Shown: positions 9,028-17,455 of the stretch, piece after piece
Position numbering within the stretch: the first letter of the stretch is position 1
Layout: every line of letters begins with the position of its first letter
From: Paludibacteraceae bacterium
GTDB lineage: Bacteria; Bacteroidota; Bacteroidia; Bacteroidales; Paludibacteraceae
Reading direction: 5' to 3'
Assembly (NCBI GenBank): GCA_017417025.1
Contig: JAFPZY010000028.1
Location: 57,289 to 121,288 of the forward strand
DNA length: 64,000 nucleotides
Translations under genes and position numbers: made by a program
The notes under the pieces: model-generated
The model's database searches: none
What the model saw: only the letters and a program-made list of their open reading frames with translations
What the model was told of the DNA's origin: nothing

Positions 9028-11286
9028 ATGTCTGTTGCAAAGGTGAGAATTATGCTATTGTGGGCTGTGCTGCTCCTGCAGCACGGTTTTGCCCGAGCAC
9101 AATACGCTGACACAGTGTTACTTCCGGAGGTAGAGATAGCTGCCTCGCGCTATGATGTACCCGTGACACGGATGCAGCAGCAGGCAAGCGTGATAACACC
9201 AGCAGAAGCGGAAAAGCGGGAGGCGGCGACACCTAAAGACATTGCGATGCTCGTCCCCGGATTAGTAATGCCGGATTACGGCTCTGCCATGACCTCCTCC
9301 ATATATGTCCGCGGTTTAGGGTCGCGGATAGACAATCCGGTCATAGGCCTTGTAATTGACGGAGTGCCACTGCTCGACAAGAACATGTATGACCAGCACC
9401 TGCCAGACATAAGGCGTATGACCTTTCTGCGGGGGCCACAAGGCACACTATACGGGAGAAACACCATGGGCGGACTATTAGAAATCAGCACTTTGCAGCC
9501 ACTTGACATGAGCAGTCTGCTTGTGCGGGCACAAGCCTCATACAGCACAGCCAACACAGTTGATGCAAGGGCGGCAGTGTATCAGCCAGTTTCTGAGAAA
9601 TGTGGCTGGGCGTTAGCAGCTTCATACGGGCGCACAGACGGCTTTCACACGAACACATTCACCGGTGACAGAATTGACCACTCATGGCAGGCATCGGGGC
9701 GGTTTGTACTTGATTTCAAGCCAGATAGACGATGGCGCATTGCCAACACCTTATCCGCCGGCTGGACAAAACAAGGGGCTTTTCCATATTACTCAGCACA
9801 AACAGGAGTCATTGCCTTTGACGGGCAAAGCGACTACAGGAGGCTCTGTGTTGCAGAGGCCGTAAGGGCAGAAATGAACAGCGGAGGACACAGGCTGTGC
9901 CTCTCCGCGAGCTACCAACTGCTTGACGACCTGATGAATATGGACCAGGATTACACCACAGCCCCCATCTTCACGCTGCGTCAGGCACAACGGGTGCACG
10001 GAGGCACGGCAGATGCTATGCTGTTTGGGGCAAAACCGTGCAAGTGGTATGACTGGCATGTGGGGGCCGGCGGTTTCGTCCGCCACAACAGCCTTGCCGC
10101 ACCAGTCACATTTCTACGTCAAGGCATTGACAGCCTGATACTTAAAAACGCCAATGCCGGAATAGCCTCCGTCTTTAAGGGTGACTCACTCGAAATACAC
10201 GACAACACCATACCCATAATCTCCGACTTCCAGTTACTCAACATAGGTGCAGCAATCTGGCACCAGAGCACTTTCAGTATCAACAAATGGCGCATCACAC
10301 TCGGCTTGAGACTTGACTATGAGCACGTTGCCATGAAATATGATGCACAAGCCGAATTGGACTGGCGCTTCACCATGGTGATGAATGAGCCAGAGCACCT
10401 GAAAACACAGCTGAACGGCAGGCTGCAGTCAAACTATATAAATCTGCTGCCAAGAGTGGCAGTATCATACGACTTCCAGAAAGCGACCATATATGCCTAC
10501 GCCGCCAAAGGGCATAAGGCAGGAGGGTATAATCCACAGATATTCAGCACCGTAATGCAGAACATGCTCATGCACGACCTATCATCGTCGCTCGGCATAC
10601 ACCTAAATGCCGAAGACCCGCGCTTTCTTGAGCCGGCAGTGATGTCGTACAAGCCTGAAAGAGCATGGACAATGGAAATAGGGACGCACCTGATGCCCCT
10701 TGAGGGGCTAAAAATGGATGCCGACCTCTTCTTCATAACATGCAGGGACAGACAGGTGACAGTGTTTCCAAACGGCAAAACGACAGGACGCATGATGTCA
10801 AACGCCGCACAATCAAGGAGTTGGGGAGCAGAGGCGGAAGTGTCGTATTCATGGCTCGCAGGCAGATGGAGAGGTGGTGTGCATGCCGCATACAGCTTCA
10901 CCGACGCGAGGTTCGTCAAGTATGACAGCGGCATGGGGGACTTTTCGGGGAAGCAGGTGCCATATTCGCCGGCGCACACTATGAGAGCAGCCGCAGACGC
11001 CGAATACAGAGCCGGCAAAAAATGGATAGACAAAATAACGGCGGCCGTGGAAGTGAGCGGGCTCGGCGACATACCGTGGAACGAGCAAAACACCGTAAGA
11101 CAGCCGTTCTATGCACTACTCTATGCCTCAGTCGGCCTGCACTGGAAGTATGTCAGTCTGCGGTTATACGGCAAGAACATGACTGATACACAGTATGATG
11201 TATTCCGGTTCAAGTCGATGGAAAACGAGTTCCTGCAGCGGGGAAAGCCACGAGAGCTTGGCGTGAAACTCACTTTCTCAATGTGA
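9028..11286 (+). CDS. TonB-dependent outer-membrane receptor
   Basis: A 752-aa protein with a signal peptide of about 24 residues (HGFARA/QYADTV). The plug domain follows directly, without a CarboxypepD module: VITPAEAEKREAATPKDIAM, SSIYVRGLGSRIDNPVIGL, VIDGVPLLDKNMY, FLRGPQGTLYGRNTMGGLLE. A 22-strand-type barrel ends in VKLTFSM with a terminal aromatic-rich strand, as expected for BAM insertion. This plan suits import of a metal chelate, cobalamin or similar small ligand; the ligand is not readable. There is no SusD gene next to it. A small lipoprotein follows at 11367 and could be an accessory. The stop codon lies inside the first unit of a 26-bp tandem repeat. Confidence 0.9.
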   Translation: MSVAKVRIMLLWAVLLLQHGFARAQYADTVLLPEVEIAASRYDVPVTRMQQQASVITPAEAEKREAATPKDIAMLVPGLVMPDYGSAMTSSIYVRGLGSRIDNPVIGLVIDGVPLLDKNMYDQHLPDIRRMTFLRGPQGTLYGRNTMGGLLEISTLQPLDMSSLLVRAQASYSTANTVDARAAVYQPVSEKCGWALAASYGRTDGFHTNTFTGDRIDHSWQASGRFVLDFKPDRRWRIANTLSAGWTKQGAFPYYSAQTGVIAFDGQSDYRRLCVAEAVRAEMNSGGHRLCLSASYQLLDDLMNMDQDYTTAPIFTLRQAQRVHGGTADAMLFGAKPCKWYDWHVGAGGFVRHNSLAAPVTFLRQGIDSLILKNANAGIASVFKGDSLEIHDNTIPIISDFQLLNIGAAIWHQSTFSINKWRITLGLRLDYEHVAMKYDAQAELDWRFTMVMNEPEHLKTQLNGRLQSNYINLLPRVAVSYDFQKATIYAYAAKGHKAGGYNPQIFSTVMQNMLMHDLSSSLGIHLNAEDPRFLEPAVMSYKPERAWTMEIGTHLMPLEGLKMDADLFFITCRDRQVTVFPNGKTTGRMMSNAAQSRSWGAEAEVSYSWLAGRWRGGVHAAYSFTDARFVKYDSGMGDFSGKQVPYSPAHTMRAAADAEYRAGKKWIDKITAAVEVSGLGDIPWNEQNTVRQPFYALLYASVGLHWKYVSLRLYGKNMTDTQYDVFRFKSMENEFLQRGKPRELGVKLTFSM

Positions 11287-11351
11287 CAAACCAAGAAATT
11301 TTCTCAATGTGACGGACCAACAAACTTTATCAATGCGACAAACCAACAAAC
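11274..11351 (+). repeat. Three tandem 26-bp repeats across the receptor stop codon
   Basis: Three imperfect copies (11274-11299, 11300-11325, 11326-11351) share the core TTTCTCAATGTGACAAACCA. The first copy encodes the last residues and TGA stop of the receptor; the others fill the gap to the lipoprotein. In each copy ATG and TGA overlap. Confidence 0.85.
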
Positions 11352-11366
11352 TAAAATTTTTATATT

Positions 11367-11837
11367 ATGAAAAAACACATTATTTTTGCATTAGCAGCCC
11401 TGATGATGGCAGCATGCACACACAGCAACGAGCCCGAGAACAGCAGCAACGCCGAAGCAGAAATCTTTGCACAGACAAAGAACTTCGCCGCCCTCGGCAA
11501 ATCGACCGTCCTCACCGAGCCTGTATTTGAGCAGGACAGCGTGATGCTTCTTGCCGAACTCACGTCCGACACGACACTGAGACTGTCGATGCTCGCCGTA
11601 ACATTCTCGGAGCGCATGCCCGTGACCATAGACATGATACTTGATTCGGTGAGCTACACGCGCTCGGAAAAACTAATAAGCTTCAGCGGGGAGGACATCA
11701 TCCCCACTGCCGGAGGCAAGCCCTACGACCGCTACAAAGCCACAGCCCTGAAAGGGACTATAACGCCGGACTCGCTGTGCCTCTCCGCCACACTGGGGAC
11801 ATACCCCGTCACCTACCACGGCGCGATACAAAAATAA
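11367..11837 (+). CDS. Small lipoprotein, possibly calycin-like
   Basis: A 156-aa protein with a lipoprotein signal peptide (LAALMMAAC, Cys near residue 17). The mature part has regularly spaced short beta strands and turns (DSVMLLAELTSDTTLRLSML, KATALKGTITPDSLCLSATL). This resembles the calycin-like small barrel lipoproteins of Bacteroidales, but I could not confirm a family. It lies 80 nt behind the TonB receptor, same strand, and ends in a strong intrinsic terminator, so the pair may be one unit. Role unknown; a surface or periplasmic accessory to the receptor is a guess. Confidence 0.7.
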   Translation: MKKHIIFALAALMMAACTHSNEPENSSNAEAEIFAQTKNFAALGKSTVLTEPVFEQDSVMLLAELTSDTTLRLSMLAVTFSERMPVTIDMILDSVSYTRSEKLISFSGEDIIPTAGGKPYDRYKATALKGTITPDSLCLSATLGTYPVTYHGAIQK

Positions 11838-11863
11838 GCAGAGAGAGACAGAGATTTCAGGAA

Positions 11864-11895
11864 ACGGCATACGCAGAGTGCGTGTGCCGTTTTTT
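11864..11895 (+). terminator. Intrinsic terminator
   Basis: ACGGCA-T-ACGCA (11864-11875) pairs with TGCGT-G-TGCCGT (11879-11890) around a GAG loop, followed by five further T residues. It lies 27 nt past the lipoprotein stop. Confidence 0.85.
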
Positions 11896-11925
11896 GTGCA
11901 TGCCGGCAGCGAGAAAAGGAACAGC

Positions 11926-12068
11926 GTGAGACGGTAGTGAGACGGTAGTGTGACGGTAGAAAACAGGGGCGGAAACGACGGCCGCTGTGAGGGTACTGCA
12001 AGGGTACTGCGAGGGTAGAAACAACGGCTGACAATTGAAAATTGAAAATTGATAATTGATAATTGATA
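11926..12068. repeat. Two 11-bp tandem arrays and one 7-bp array, intergenic
   Basis: Three 11-bp units of the type GTGAGACGGTA occupy 11926-11958. Three units of the type GTGAGGGTACT occupy 11987-12019. Five 7-bp units (ATTGAAA or ATTGATA) occupy 12034-12068. The first unit type recurs in inverse orientation at 52327-52359. No coding role seen; this is part of an approximately 850-bp gene-free stretch (11838-12685). Confidence 0.85.
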
Positions 12069-12150
12069 TCGCGCGGAGGCTTTTATTGCGCGGAGGGAGG
12101 TGTCAGAGGAAGAAATACGCGAAGGAGGGAGATGCGCCAGGGTGAGAAAA

Positions 12151-12235
12151 GTGACAAATTGCGCCAAAAAGGACATGAAAGCTCCCAAACGGAAACGAAA
12201 GCGGCAACGAGGAAGAGGAAAGATATTATCTTTGC
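12151..12235 (+). repeat. Dispersed upstream element, copy B
   Basis: Bases 12151-12169 are identical to 23354-23372, and the alignment runs on without gaps to about 12208/23411 (shared CCCAAACGG and AAGCGGCA). Bases 12153-12235 also align with 132-213, including a TATCTTTGC box at 12227-12235 that lacks a proper -33 partner. The open frame crossing this region is very basic and low in complexity and is probably not a gene. Confidence 0.55.
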
Positions 12236-12313
12236 AGCGTTATAGAGAAAAAAGGAAAAAAAGAAAGCGAAACAAGAGAGTGAAACAAAGGAGTACAAAA
12301 AAAAACAAAAAAC

Positions 12314-12589
12314 TATGCTATAAAAAACGACCGTTTTTTGTGACATACATTTCTTTGCTGAAAAATATGCTGTTGCAGAACCAGAGGGCGTATGAATTAA
12401 GATTTCTCATTTTGCAATCGGAGCTGCTTGTTTTTGACATTTTTGTGCTAACTCTTAAGAAAAAAATGAAAAAAGTTGATAAAATATTTGCATACACAAA
12501 ATTTTTGTATTACTTTTGCAGACGTAAAAAGTGAGTTTCGGAAAACACAAAAAAGTATGTCACAAAAAACGGTCGTTTTTTATAGCATA
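12314..12589. other. 276-bp element with perfect 35-bp inverted repeats: probable invertible promoter
   Basis: Bases 12314-12348 are the exact reverse complement of 12555-12589 (35 of 35). Each arm contains a near-palindromic core, AAAAAACG-AC-CGTTTTTT. The 206-bp interior carries a consensus promoter (12487-12519) pointing at the surface-protein gene at 12686. Inverting the segment would turn the promoter away from the gene, where no minus-strand gene is present. This is the architecture of the phase-variable promoters known in Bacteroides. No recombinase gene is seen in the window. No target-site duplication is visible at the ends, which disfavours a miniature transposon. Confidence 0.75.
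12487..12519 (+). promoter_or_regulatory. Consensus promoter inside the invertible segment (ON orientation)
   Basis: TTTG at 12487-12490, a 20-nt spacer, and TACTTTTGC at 12511-12519. Transcription would run through the right inverted repeat into the gene at 12686, giving a leader of about 160 nt that contains a stable hairpin-prone AAAAAACGGTCGTTTTTT. Confidence 0.8.
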
Positions 12590-12685
12590 CAAATATAATA
12601 ATAACTCACACATAACCAGACAAGAAACACAAGGCCGGAGCAATAAAAAAGACATATAAAATAACCCATAAAAAAACATAAAACC

Positions 12686-15094
12686 ATGAAAAGAAAAATC
12701 TACTTGCTTGCAGTTGCCATGGTGGCACTGCTAACCCTATGTCCAAAGGCCGCAAAAGCCGATGTGAATTACCTCAAAGAACCGTTTACGATTGAGACAA
12801 CGACAACCTCAAGCGGCGGAAGAATTGAGTTCAGGCATGTGTATGAAATTTCAGGCAGTAATAAAAACACGATAAATTTGGAGTATCGCATGCAGATTAA
12901 TGGTGGTGATTGGGGAGATTGGCAAACAGCATCTATTGCTTCCACTACATCATACAAACAATTCTATAATAATAGTATTTCTCTTTCTGCTTCCAAGACC
13001 TATAAAATACAATTTCGTGGCAATAACCCCACAGGATTCGGGAAGAACACTTCTACAGATTATTACAGAATAATTTTAGGTTCAGGTTCAACAAGTTGGC
13101 AAGTTACAATGTCTGGAAATATAATGTCTCTTATTGTAGGTTATGATACAGATGATGAAGCAGCGGCTAAAACGACATTGGCGGCAGCAGATGAGATACC
13201 GAGTACTGGTTGTTTCTGTAATCTTTTTAACAACTATGTACAAACTGGTGTTGGTAATCAGGGGGAACCGGCCTCTTCTATGACCCCACCGCGTATAAAT
13301 GCCTCAAATCTGATGTTCCCCGCAAAGTATCTGACGAATAGCTGCTATGCATATATGTTTTATTCAACCTCAACTGTCAATAATGGCTCAACACTTCTGT
13401 CAAACTATTCATTAGGGTTGAATGAGGGTCCTACTTTCCTTGCAACTGAATTTACGACTAAAGCAGGTGCAAATGTAAGCGATGCTTTTGCAAGAATGTT
13501 TATGATGTGTCAATCTTTGAAATCTGTGCATGTTAATTTTACAACTTGCCCTGGAAATAATTGTGCCTATTGGGTGTCTATGGGACCTTCATCAGCGACA
13601 CTTTATGCTCCTACAGGATTTAGCAGTTGTAGTACAGCAAATGATACTGGCATAGGCAGTTGCTGGACGACAAAAACCGCATGGTCGTGGGTGGCTCCTG
13701 TTGAGGCATATACGATTACATGGAAGTCGGAGGACGGGGTAACAACTTTAGAGACCGATGCTTCGCAAGCCGCAGGTGCTGCCACCGCTTTCAACGGCGC
13801 AACACCGACCAAATCAGGAAACGCACAATACAGCTACACCTTTGATGGTTGGGCGACTGAAGCCAACGGCGCGAAAGTATATAACAACGGCGGAACTCCT
13901 AATGTAAGCGGCGATGCCACCTACTATGCACACTTCAGCAGCGCAGTGAACAAATACACTATCACCTTTGAAGACGAAGACGGCACCCCTCTTCAGTCAT
14001 CTGATTTAGACTACGGCGCAACACCTGTTTACACAGGGGCCACCCCCACAAAAGCTTCCACAGAAACAACCACCTACACTTTTGCAGGGTGGAACACGTC
14101 AATTGCCACCGTAACAGGCCCCGCCACATATACAGCCACCTACAACTCCGCCGAGAGGACTTACACCGTAACATGGAAAAACGCCAACGGCACAATACTT
14201 GAAGAAGATGCAGGAGTAGCATACGGGGCAACACCCTCATACGACGGTGCTACCCCGACCCAAGAGGATGAATACCTCTCTTATACATTCAGCGGTTGGG
14301 ACGGAGACATAACAGCCACAGTGAGCCACGATGTAACTTTCACGGCCACTTACACCACCACTCCCAAAGCCTTTGTCCTCTATGACGACAAGAACAAGAA
14401 CGACCCTTACTACACCACCCTTGCCAACATGACAGGACAGGATGTACCCGCTGTAACTTTCAGCCGCAACTTTGCCGCCAAGACGTGGAATGTGTTCTCG
14501 CTGCCATTTGACTACATGCTGGCAGGAGAGAACAGGACCTTTGCAGGAGACGTTTATGAACTGTCAAGCATAGAATATGACGCGGCAACCAACAACCTGT
14601 CACTATTCTTCATGCCTGCAACATTACAAATATCAGCAAACAGGCCCTACCTCTATTACTCGGAGAGCGGTGTGGACAACCCCGTGTTTGCGAATGTACG
14701 GATGCAAGCTATAGCACCCAATTATTACAACGTAACAGACGCTATTTCAGGCGGAAGTATCCAATTCAGGAACACCACTTACCGCCAGCAATTAGAGAAA
14801 GACAACAAAAAAATAGTGTTCATCACCAGCAACAGGCTCTTTTATATGGGGAGCAACAACATTTATCTGCGCGCCTTCCGCGGGTACTTCTATCTGACCG
14901 ACATCGACCTGAATGTCAATGTCGCCCCGAGAGCAAGAATAGTTTTGGGCAACCAGACAGCCACAGAAATTGAAGTAGTGACAGATGTAGATGAAAACAC
15001 CGGTAACAATGTACGCAAATACGTGGAAAACGGTGTAATGATTATTGAGCGTGAAGGTGTGCGCTATGACGCGCAAGGCTCAAAAATAGAATAA
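12686..15094 (+). CDS. Large secreted surface protein with three Listeria-Bacteroides (InlB B-type) repeats
   Basis: An 802-aa protein with a signal peptide (residues 1 to about 25, AAKA/DVNY). Residues about 30-335 are an unrecognised N-terminal domain, visibly richer in A+T than the rest of the gene. Three InlB B-type repeats follow at about 341-420, 422-490 and 491-557, each reading YTITW/F ... GATPT ... YTFAGWN ... ATYTATY. The region 560-780 (DVPAVTFSRNFAAKTWNVFS) is typical of the carboxy half of Bacteroidales surface proteins. The last 25 residues (NGVMIIEREGVRYDAQGSK) look like a sorting tail; type IX secretion is possible but unproven. Such proteins are adhesin-like. Expression is probably controlled by the invertible promoter just upstream. 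Confidence 0.8.
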   Translation: MKRKIYLLAVAMVALLTLCPKAAKADVNYLKEPFTIETTTTSSGGRIEFRHVYEISGSNKNTINLEYRMQINGGDWGDWQTASIASTTSYKQFYNNSISLSASKTYKIQFRGNNPTGFGKNTSTDYYRIILGSGSTSWQVTMSGNIMSLIVGYDTDDEAAAKTTLAAADEIPSTGCFCNLFNNYVQTGVGNQGEPASSMTPPRINASNLMFPAKYLTNSCYAYMFYSTSTVNNGSTLLSNYSLGLNEGPTFLATEFTTKAGANVSDAFARMFMMCQSLKSVHVNFTTCPGNNCAYWVSMGPSSATLYAPTGFSSCSTANDTGIGSCWTTKTAWSWVAPVEAYTITWKSEDGVTTLETDASQAAGAATAFNGATPTKSGNAQYSYTFDGWATEANGAKVYNNGGTPNVSGDATYYAHFSSAVNKYTITFEDEDGTPLQSSDLDYGATPVYTGATPTKASTETTTYTFAGWNTSIATVTGPATYTATYNSAERTYTVTWKNANGTILEEDAGVAYGATPSYDGATPTQEDEYLSYTFSGWDGDITATVSHDVTFTATYTTTPKAFVLYDDKNKNDPYYTTLANMTGQDVPAVTFSRNFAAKTWNVFSLPFDYMLAGENRTFAGDVYELSSIEYDAATNNLSLFFMPATLQISANRPYLYYSESGVDNPVFANVRMQAIAPNYYNVTDAISGGSIQFRNTTYRQQLEKDNKKIVFITSNRLFYMGSNNIYLRAFRGYFYLTDIDLNVNVAPRARIVLGNQTATEIEVVTDVDENTGNNVRKYVENGVMIIEREGVRYDAQGSKIE

Positions 15095-15160
15095 GCAGCA
15101 CAATACAAAAAAATCCTATTGTTACACCATAATAAGGCGCTTAAGCGCAACAATATAATC

Positions 15161-15286
15161 ATGAAGACATACAGAAAACCTGTCACACAGACATTCGAAC
15201 AAATAGTAGAAAACATGGTGCTGTGCGCATCACAGATGAAAGGCACTGTGGAAAAAAGCAATGTCCTTCCTGAGGGAGATTATTAA
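15161..15286 (+). CDS. 41-aa small protein downstream of the surface protein
   Basis: The ATG at 15161 opens a 41-codon frame with TAA at 15284-15286. The start reads MKTYRKPVTQTFEQIVENMV and the end reads KGTVEKSNVLPEGDY. I recall similar short proteins (MK-Y-KP at the start, an acidic aromatic end) from many Bacteroidales, often behind surface-protein genes, but their function is not known. It lies 66 nt after the surface protein, separated by a perfect 12-bp palindrome (GCGCTTAAGCGC, 15137-15148), and is followed by a terminator, so it is probably the last gene of the phase-variable transcript. Confidence 0.65.
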   Translation: MKTYRKPVTQTFEQIVENMVLCASQMKGTVEKSNVLPEGDY

Positions 15287-15306
15287 AAGTCACCACCTTA
15301 AAATAT

Positions 15307-15341
15307 CAGCAAGGCCATAAAAAACTTTTATGGCTTTGCTG
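15307..15341 (+). terminator. Probable intrinsic terminator
   Basis: CAGCAAGGCCATAA (15307-15320) pairs with TTATGGCTTTGCTG (15328-15341) with one G-T wobble; AA and TT extend the stem across a very short loop. The following T-tract is weak (TTGTCTTTG). Confidence 0.7.
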
Positions 15342-15382
15342 TTGTCTTTGAAGTGGGGGGGGTTATTCTTTTAGTCATTTTG

Positions 15383-15415
15383 TTTGCGTACATCAAAAAA
15401 AAACACTAACTTTGC
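15383..15415 (+). promoter_or_regulatory. nadA promoter
   Basis: TTTG at 15383-15386, a 20-nt spacer, and TAACTTTGC at 15407-15415. The promoter lies inside the longer open frame beginning at 15384, which decides for the ATG at 15441 as the nadA start. Confidence 0.85.
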
Positions 15416-15440
15416 CGGCAAATTAGAAAAACGACCCAAC

Positions 15441-16373
15441 ATGATTCAAGACGAGATCCGCGCTCTGTGTGCGCAAAAAAACGCCATCATCATGGCTCAC
15501 TACTACCAACGCCCTGAAATACAGGACGTGGCGGATTTTATCGGCGACTCACTTGCACTTGCCCAGCAGGCAGCAAAGACCGACGCAAGCATAATAGTGG
15601 TTTGCGGCGTGCATTTCATGGCAGAGACCGCCAAAATACTCTGTCCGGACAAGAAAGTGCTAATACCAGAGCCAGCAGCCGGCTGCTCACTGGCCGACAG
15701 CTGCAAAGCAGAGGACCTCGCCGAATGGAAAAAGCAACACCCTGAATACAAGGTTGTTTCATACGTAAACACCTCCGCTGCCGTAAAAGCCCTGACCGAC
15801 ATAGTGGTGACAAGCAGCAACGCCCTCAAAATAGTGGGACAGATGCCCGCCGAAGAAAAGATACTTTTCGGTCCGGACCACAATCTGGGCAGCTACATAA
15901 CGGCCCAGACAGGCAGGAAGATGGAACTTTGGGATGGCAGCTGCCATGTGCATGCGCGCTTCTCCGCCGAAGCCCTGATGCAACTCAAAAAGGAATATCC
16001 GGAAGCACCAGTTCTCGCCCACCCCGAATGCAAGCAGCTGATAATCAACCTGAGCGATGTAGTAGGCTCGACCCAAGCCCTGCTCAACTACGTGAAGCGC
16101 AACCCCGACAAAAAGCAGTTTATTATTGCGACCGAATCGGGCATCATACACGAGATGCGCAAAGCGTGCCCTGAAGTGCAGTTCATCCCCGTTCCTCCGG
16201 AGACGACAGAGGGTGTGGGCTGCATGTGCAACGAGTGCGAATACATGCGCATGAACACGCTTGAGAAGCTGTTCGCATGCCTCCGCGACGAGAGCAACGA
16301 AGTAACCGTGGACAAGGCAGTGGCAGAAAAAGCAGTGCTCCCTATCCGCCGCATGCTTCAACTCTCGAACTGA
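15441..16373 (+). CDS. nadA: Quinolinate synthase NadA
   Basis: A 310-aa 4Fe-4S enzyme that condenses iminoaspartate with dihydroxyacetone phosphate to quinolinate in de novo NAD synthesis. Visible family features are MAHYYQRPEIQDVADFIGDS at the start, GVHFMAETAKIL, the first cluster cysteine in PAAGCSLADSC, HPEC in the middle, and GVGCMCNECEYM near the end. The length is normal. No nadB or nadC is adjacent, so the partner genes lie elsewhere. It is followed by mnmA after 8 nt, a likely co-transcribed pair. Confidence 0.95.
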   Translation: MIQDEIRALCAQKNAIIMAHYYQRPEIQDVADFIGDSLALAQQAAKTDASIIVVCGVHFMAETAKILCPDKKVLIPEPAAGCSLADSCKAEDLAEWKKQHPEYKVVSYVNTSAAVKALTDIVVTSSNALKIVGQMPAEEKILFGPDHNLGSYITAQTGRKMELWDGSCHVHARFSAEALMQLKKEYPEAPVLAHPECKQLIINLSDVVGSTQALLNYVKRNPDKKQFIIATESGIIHEMRKACPEVQFIPVPPETTEGVGCMCNECEYMRMNTLEKLFACLRDESNEVTVDKAVAEKAVLPIRRMLQLSN

Positions 16374-16381
16374 CTTCAGGT

Positions 16382-17434
16382 ATGGCACAGCGCGTGTTGA
16401 TGGCGATGAGCGGCGGCATAGACAGCAGCGTAGCCGCGATGCTCCTGTTAGAGAAGGGGTATGAGCTGACGGGGGTGACATTCCGCACTTTCGACTCAAT
16501 CAAGCCGTCGTGCCTGGCGAAAGAAAAAGGCTGCTGCTCAGTTGAGAGCATAATGGAGGCAAGGAATCTGGCTCATCGTCTTGGTTTTGAGCACCATATA
16601 GTGGATTTCAGGGACGTATTCAGGGAGCATGTGATAGCCTATTTTGTGGAGGAATACAGCCACGGACGCACACCCAATCCGTGCGTAATGTGCAACTCGC
16701 ACATCAAATGGGGGGTGCTGCTTGAGGAGGCCAACAGGCACAAGTGCGACCTTATAGCCACCGGCCATTACGCACGCATAGCACAACAGGGGGGACATTG
16801 GTTCCTGAGACGCGCCGCCGACAGCCACAAAGACCAGACCTACTTCCTGTGGATGCTGACGGAGGAGAACCTCTCGCGCACCGTTTTCCCGCTCGGCGAC
16901 CTGACCAAAGATGAGGTGCGGAAGATGGCGGCGGAGCGCGGGTTCGAGCAACTGAGCAAGAAAAAAGAGTCGCAAGAGATATGCTTCATCCCCGACAACG
17001 ACTACCGCAGTTTTCTCGCTTCGGAAGGTTGCGAAGTTCAGGAGGGGCTGTATGTGGACGGCGAAGGGAAAGTGCTGGGCAGGCACGCAGGATTCCAGAA
17101 CTACACAATCGGCCAGCGCAAAGGGTTAGGAGTGGCACTCGGTTATCCGGTTTTTGTGACGCGCATAGATGCAGAGAACAACGAGGTGACACTGGGTAGG
17201 CATGACGACCTCCTGCAGACAGAAGTCCGCCTGCGCGAGGACATGCGGTTCCTGGGAGACAGCAGCCAGCCGGTGCAGGCACAGATACGCTACCGCAGCC
17301 AGCCCACAGAGGCTTTTGTGGACACAGGACAGCATTCGCTGCACTTTGCGGCTCCTGTATGGGCGGCGGCACCAGGACAGAGCGCGGTGATATACCAGGA
17401 CGAGTTGCTGGTCGGCGGCGGCATAATCATCTGA
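16382..17434 (+). CDS. mnmA: tRNA-specific 2-thiouridylase MnmA
   Basis: A 350-aa PP-loop enzyme that adds sulfur to U34 of tRNA-Lys, -Glu and -Gln. The ATP-binding PP-loop reads MSGGIDSSVAAMLL. The two catalytic cysteines are expected at C104 (PCVMCNSHIKWG) and C201 (QEICFIPD). NYTIGQRKGLGVALGYP and the C-terminal barrel are complete. A CC pair (KGCCSVES) near residue 50 is typical of one of the MnmA paralogues in Bacteroidales. I chose ATG 16382 because the PP-loop then begins near residue 8, as in the family. Its last codons form half of a shared terminator with the convergent gene. Confidence 0.93.
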   Translation: MAQRVLMAMSGGIDSSVAAMLLLEKGYELTGVTFRTFDSIKPSCLAKEKGCCSVESIMEARNLAHRLGFEHHIVDFRDVFREHVIAYFVEEYSHGRTPNPCVMCNSHIKWGVLLEEANRHKCDLIATGHYARIAQQGGHWFLRRAADSHKDQTYFLWMLTEENLSRTVFPLGDLTKDEVRKMAAERGFEQLSKKKESQEICFIPDNDYRSFLASEGCEVQEGLYVDGEGKVLGRHAGFQNYTIGQRKGLGVALGYPVFVTRIDAENNEVTLGRHDDLLQTEVRLREDMRFLGDSSQPVQAQIRYRSQPTEAFVDTGQHSLHFAAPVWAAAPGQSAVIYQDELLVGGGIII

Positions 17435-17455
17435 CATTAAGCCAAATGATTATGC
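17421..17455. terminator. Bidirectional terminator embedded in two gene ends
   Basis: GCATAATCAT (17421-17430) is a perfect inverted repeat of ATGATTATGC (17446-17455) with a 15-nt loop. It includes the last codons and stop of mnmA and the last codons and stop of the minus-strand gene, which end only 15 nt apart. Confidence 0.65.

Noticed and set aside
12100-12534. Open frame of 144 codons in the region before the surface protein
   Set aside because: Very basic and low-complexity; it crosses the left inverted repeat and the dispersed element, has no domain and would be broken by inversion.
12314-12589. Miniature inverted-repeat transposon
   Set aside because: No target-site duplication at the ends (flanks AAAAC and CAAAT), and the interior holds a correctly oriented consensus promoter; not fully excluded without a genome-wide copy count.
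15384-15440. Longer N-terminus for NadA
   Set aside because: The codons lie in the promoter (-33 at 15383, -7 at 15407).
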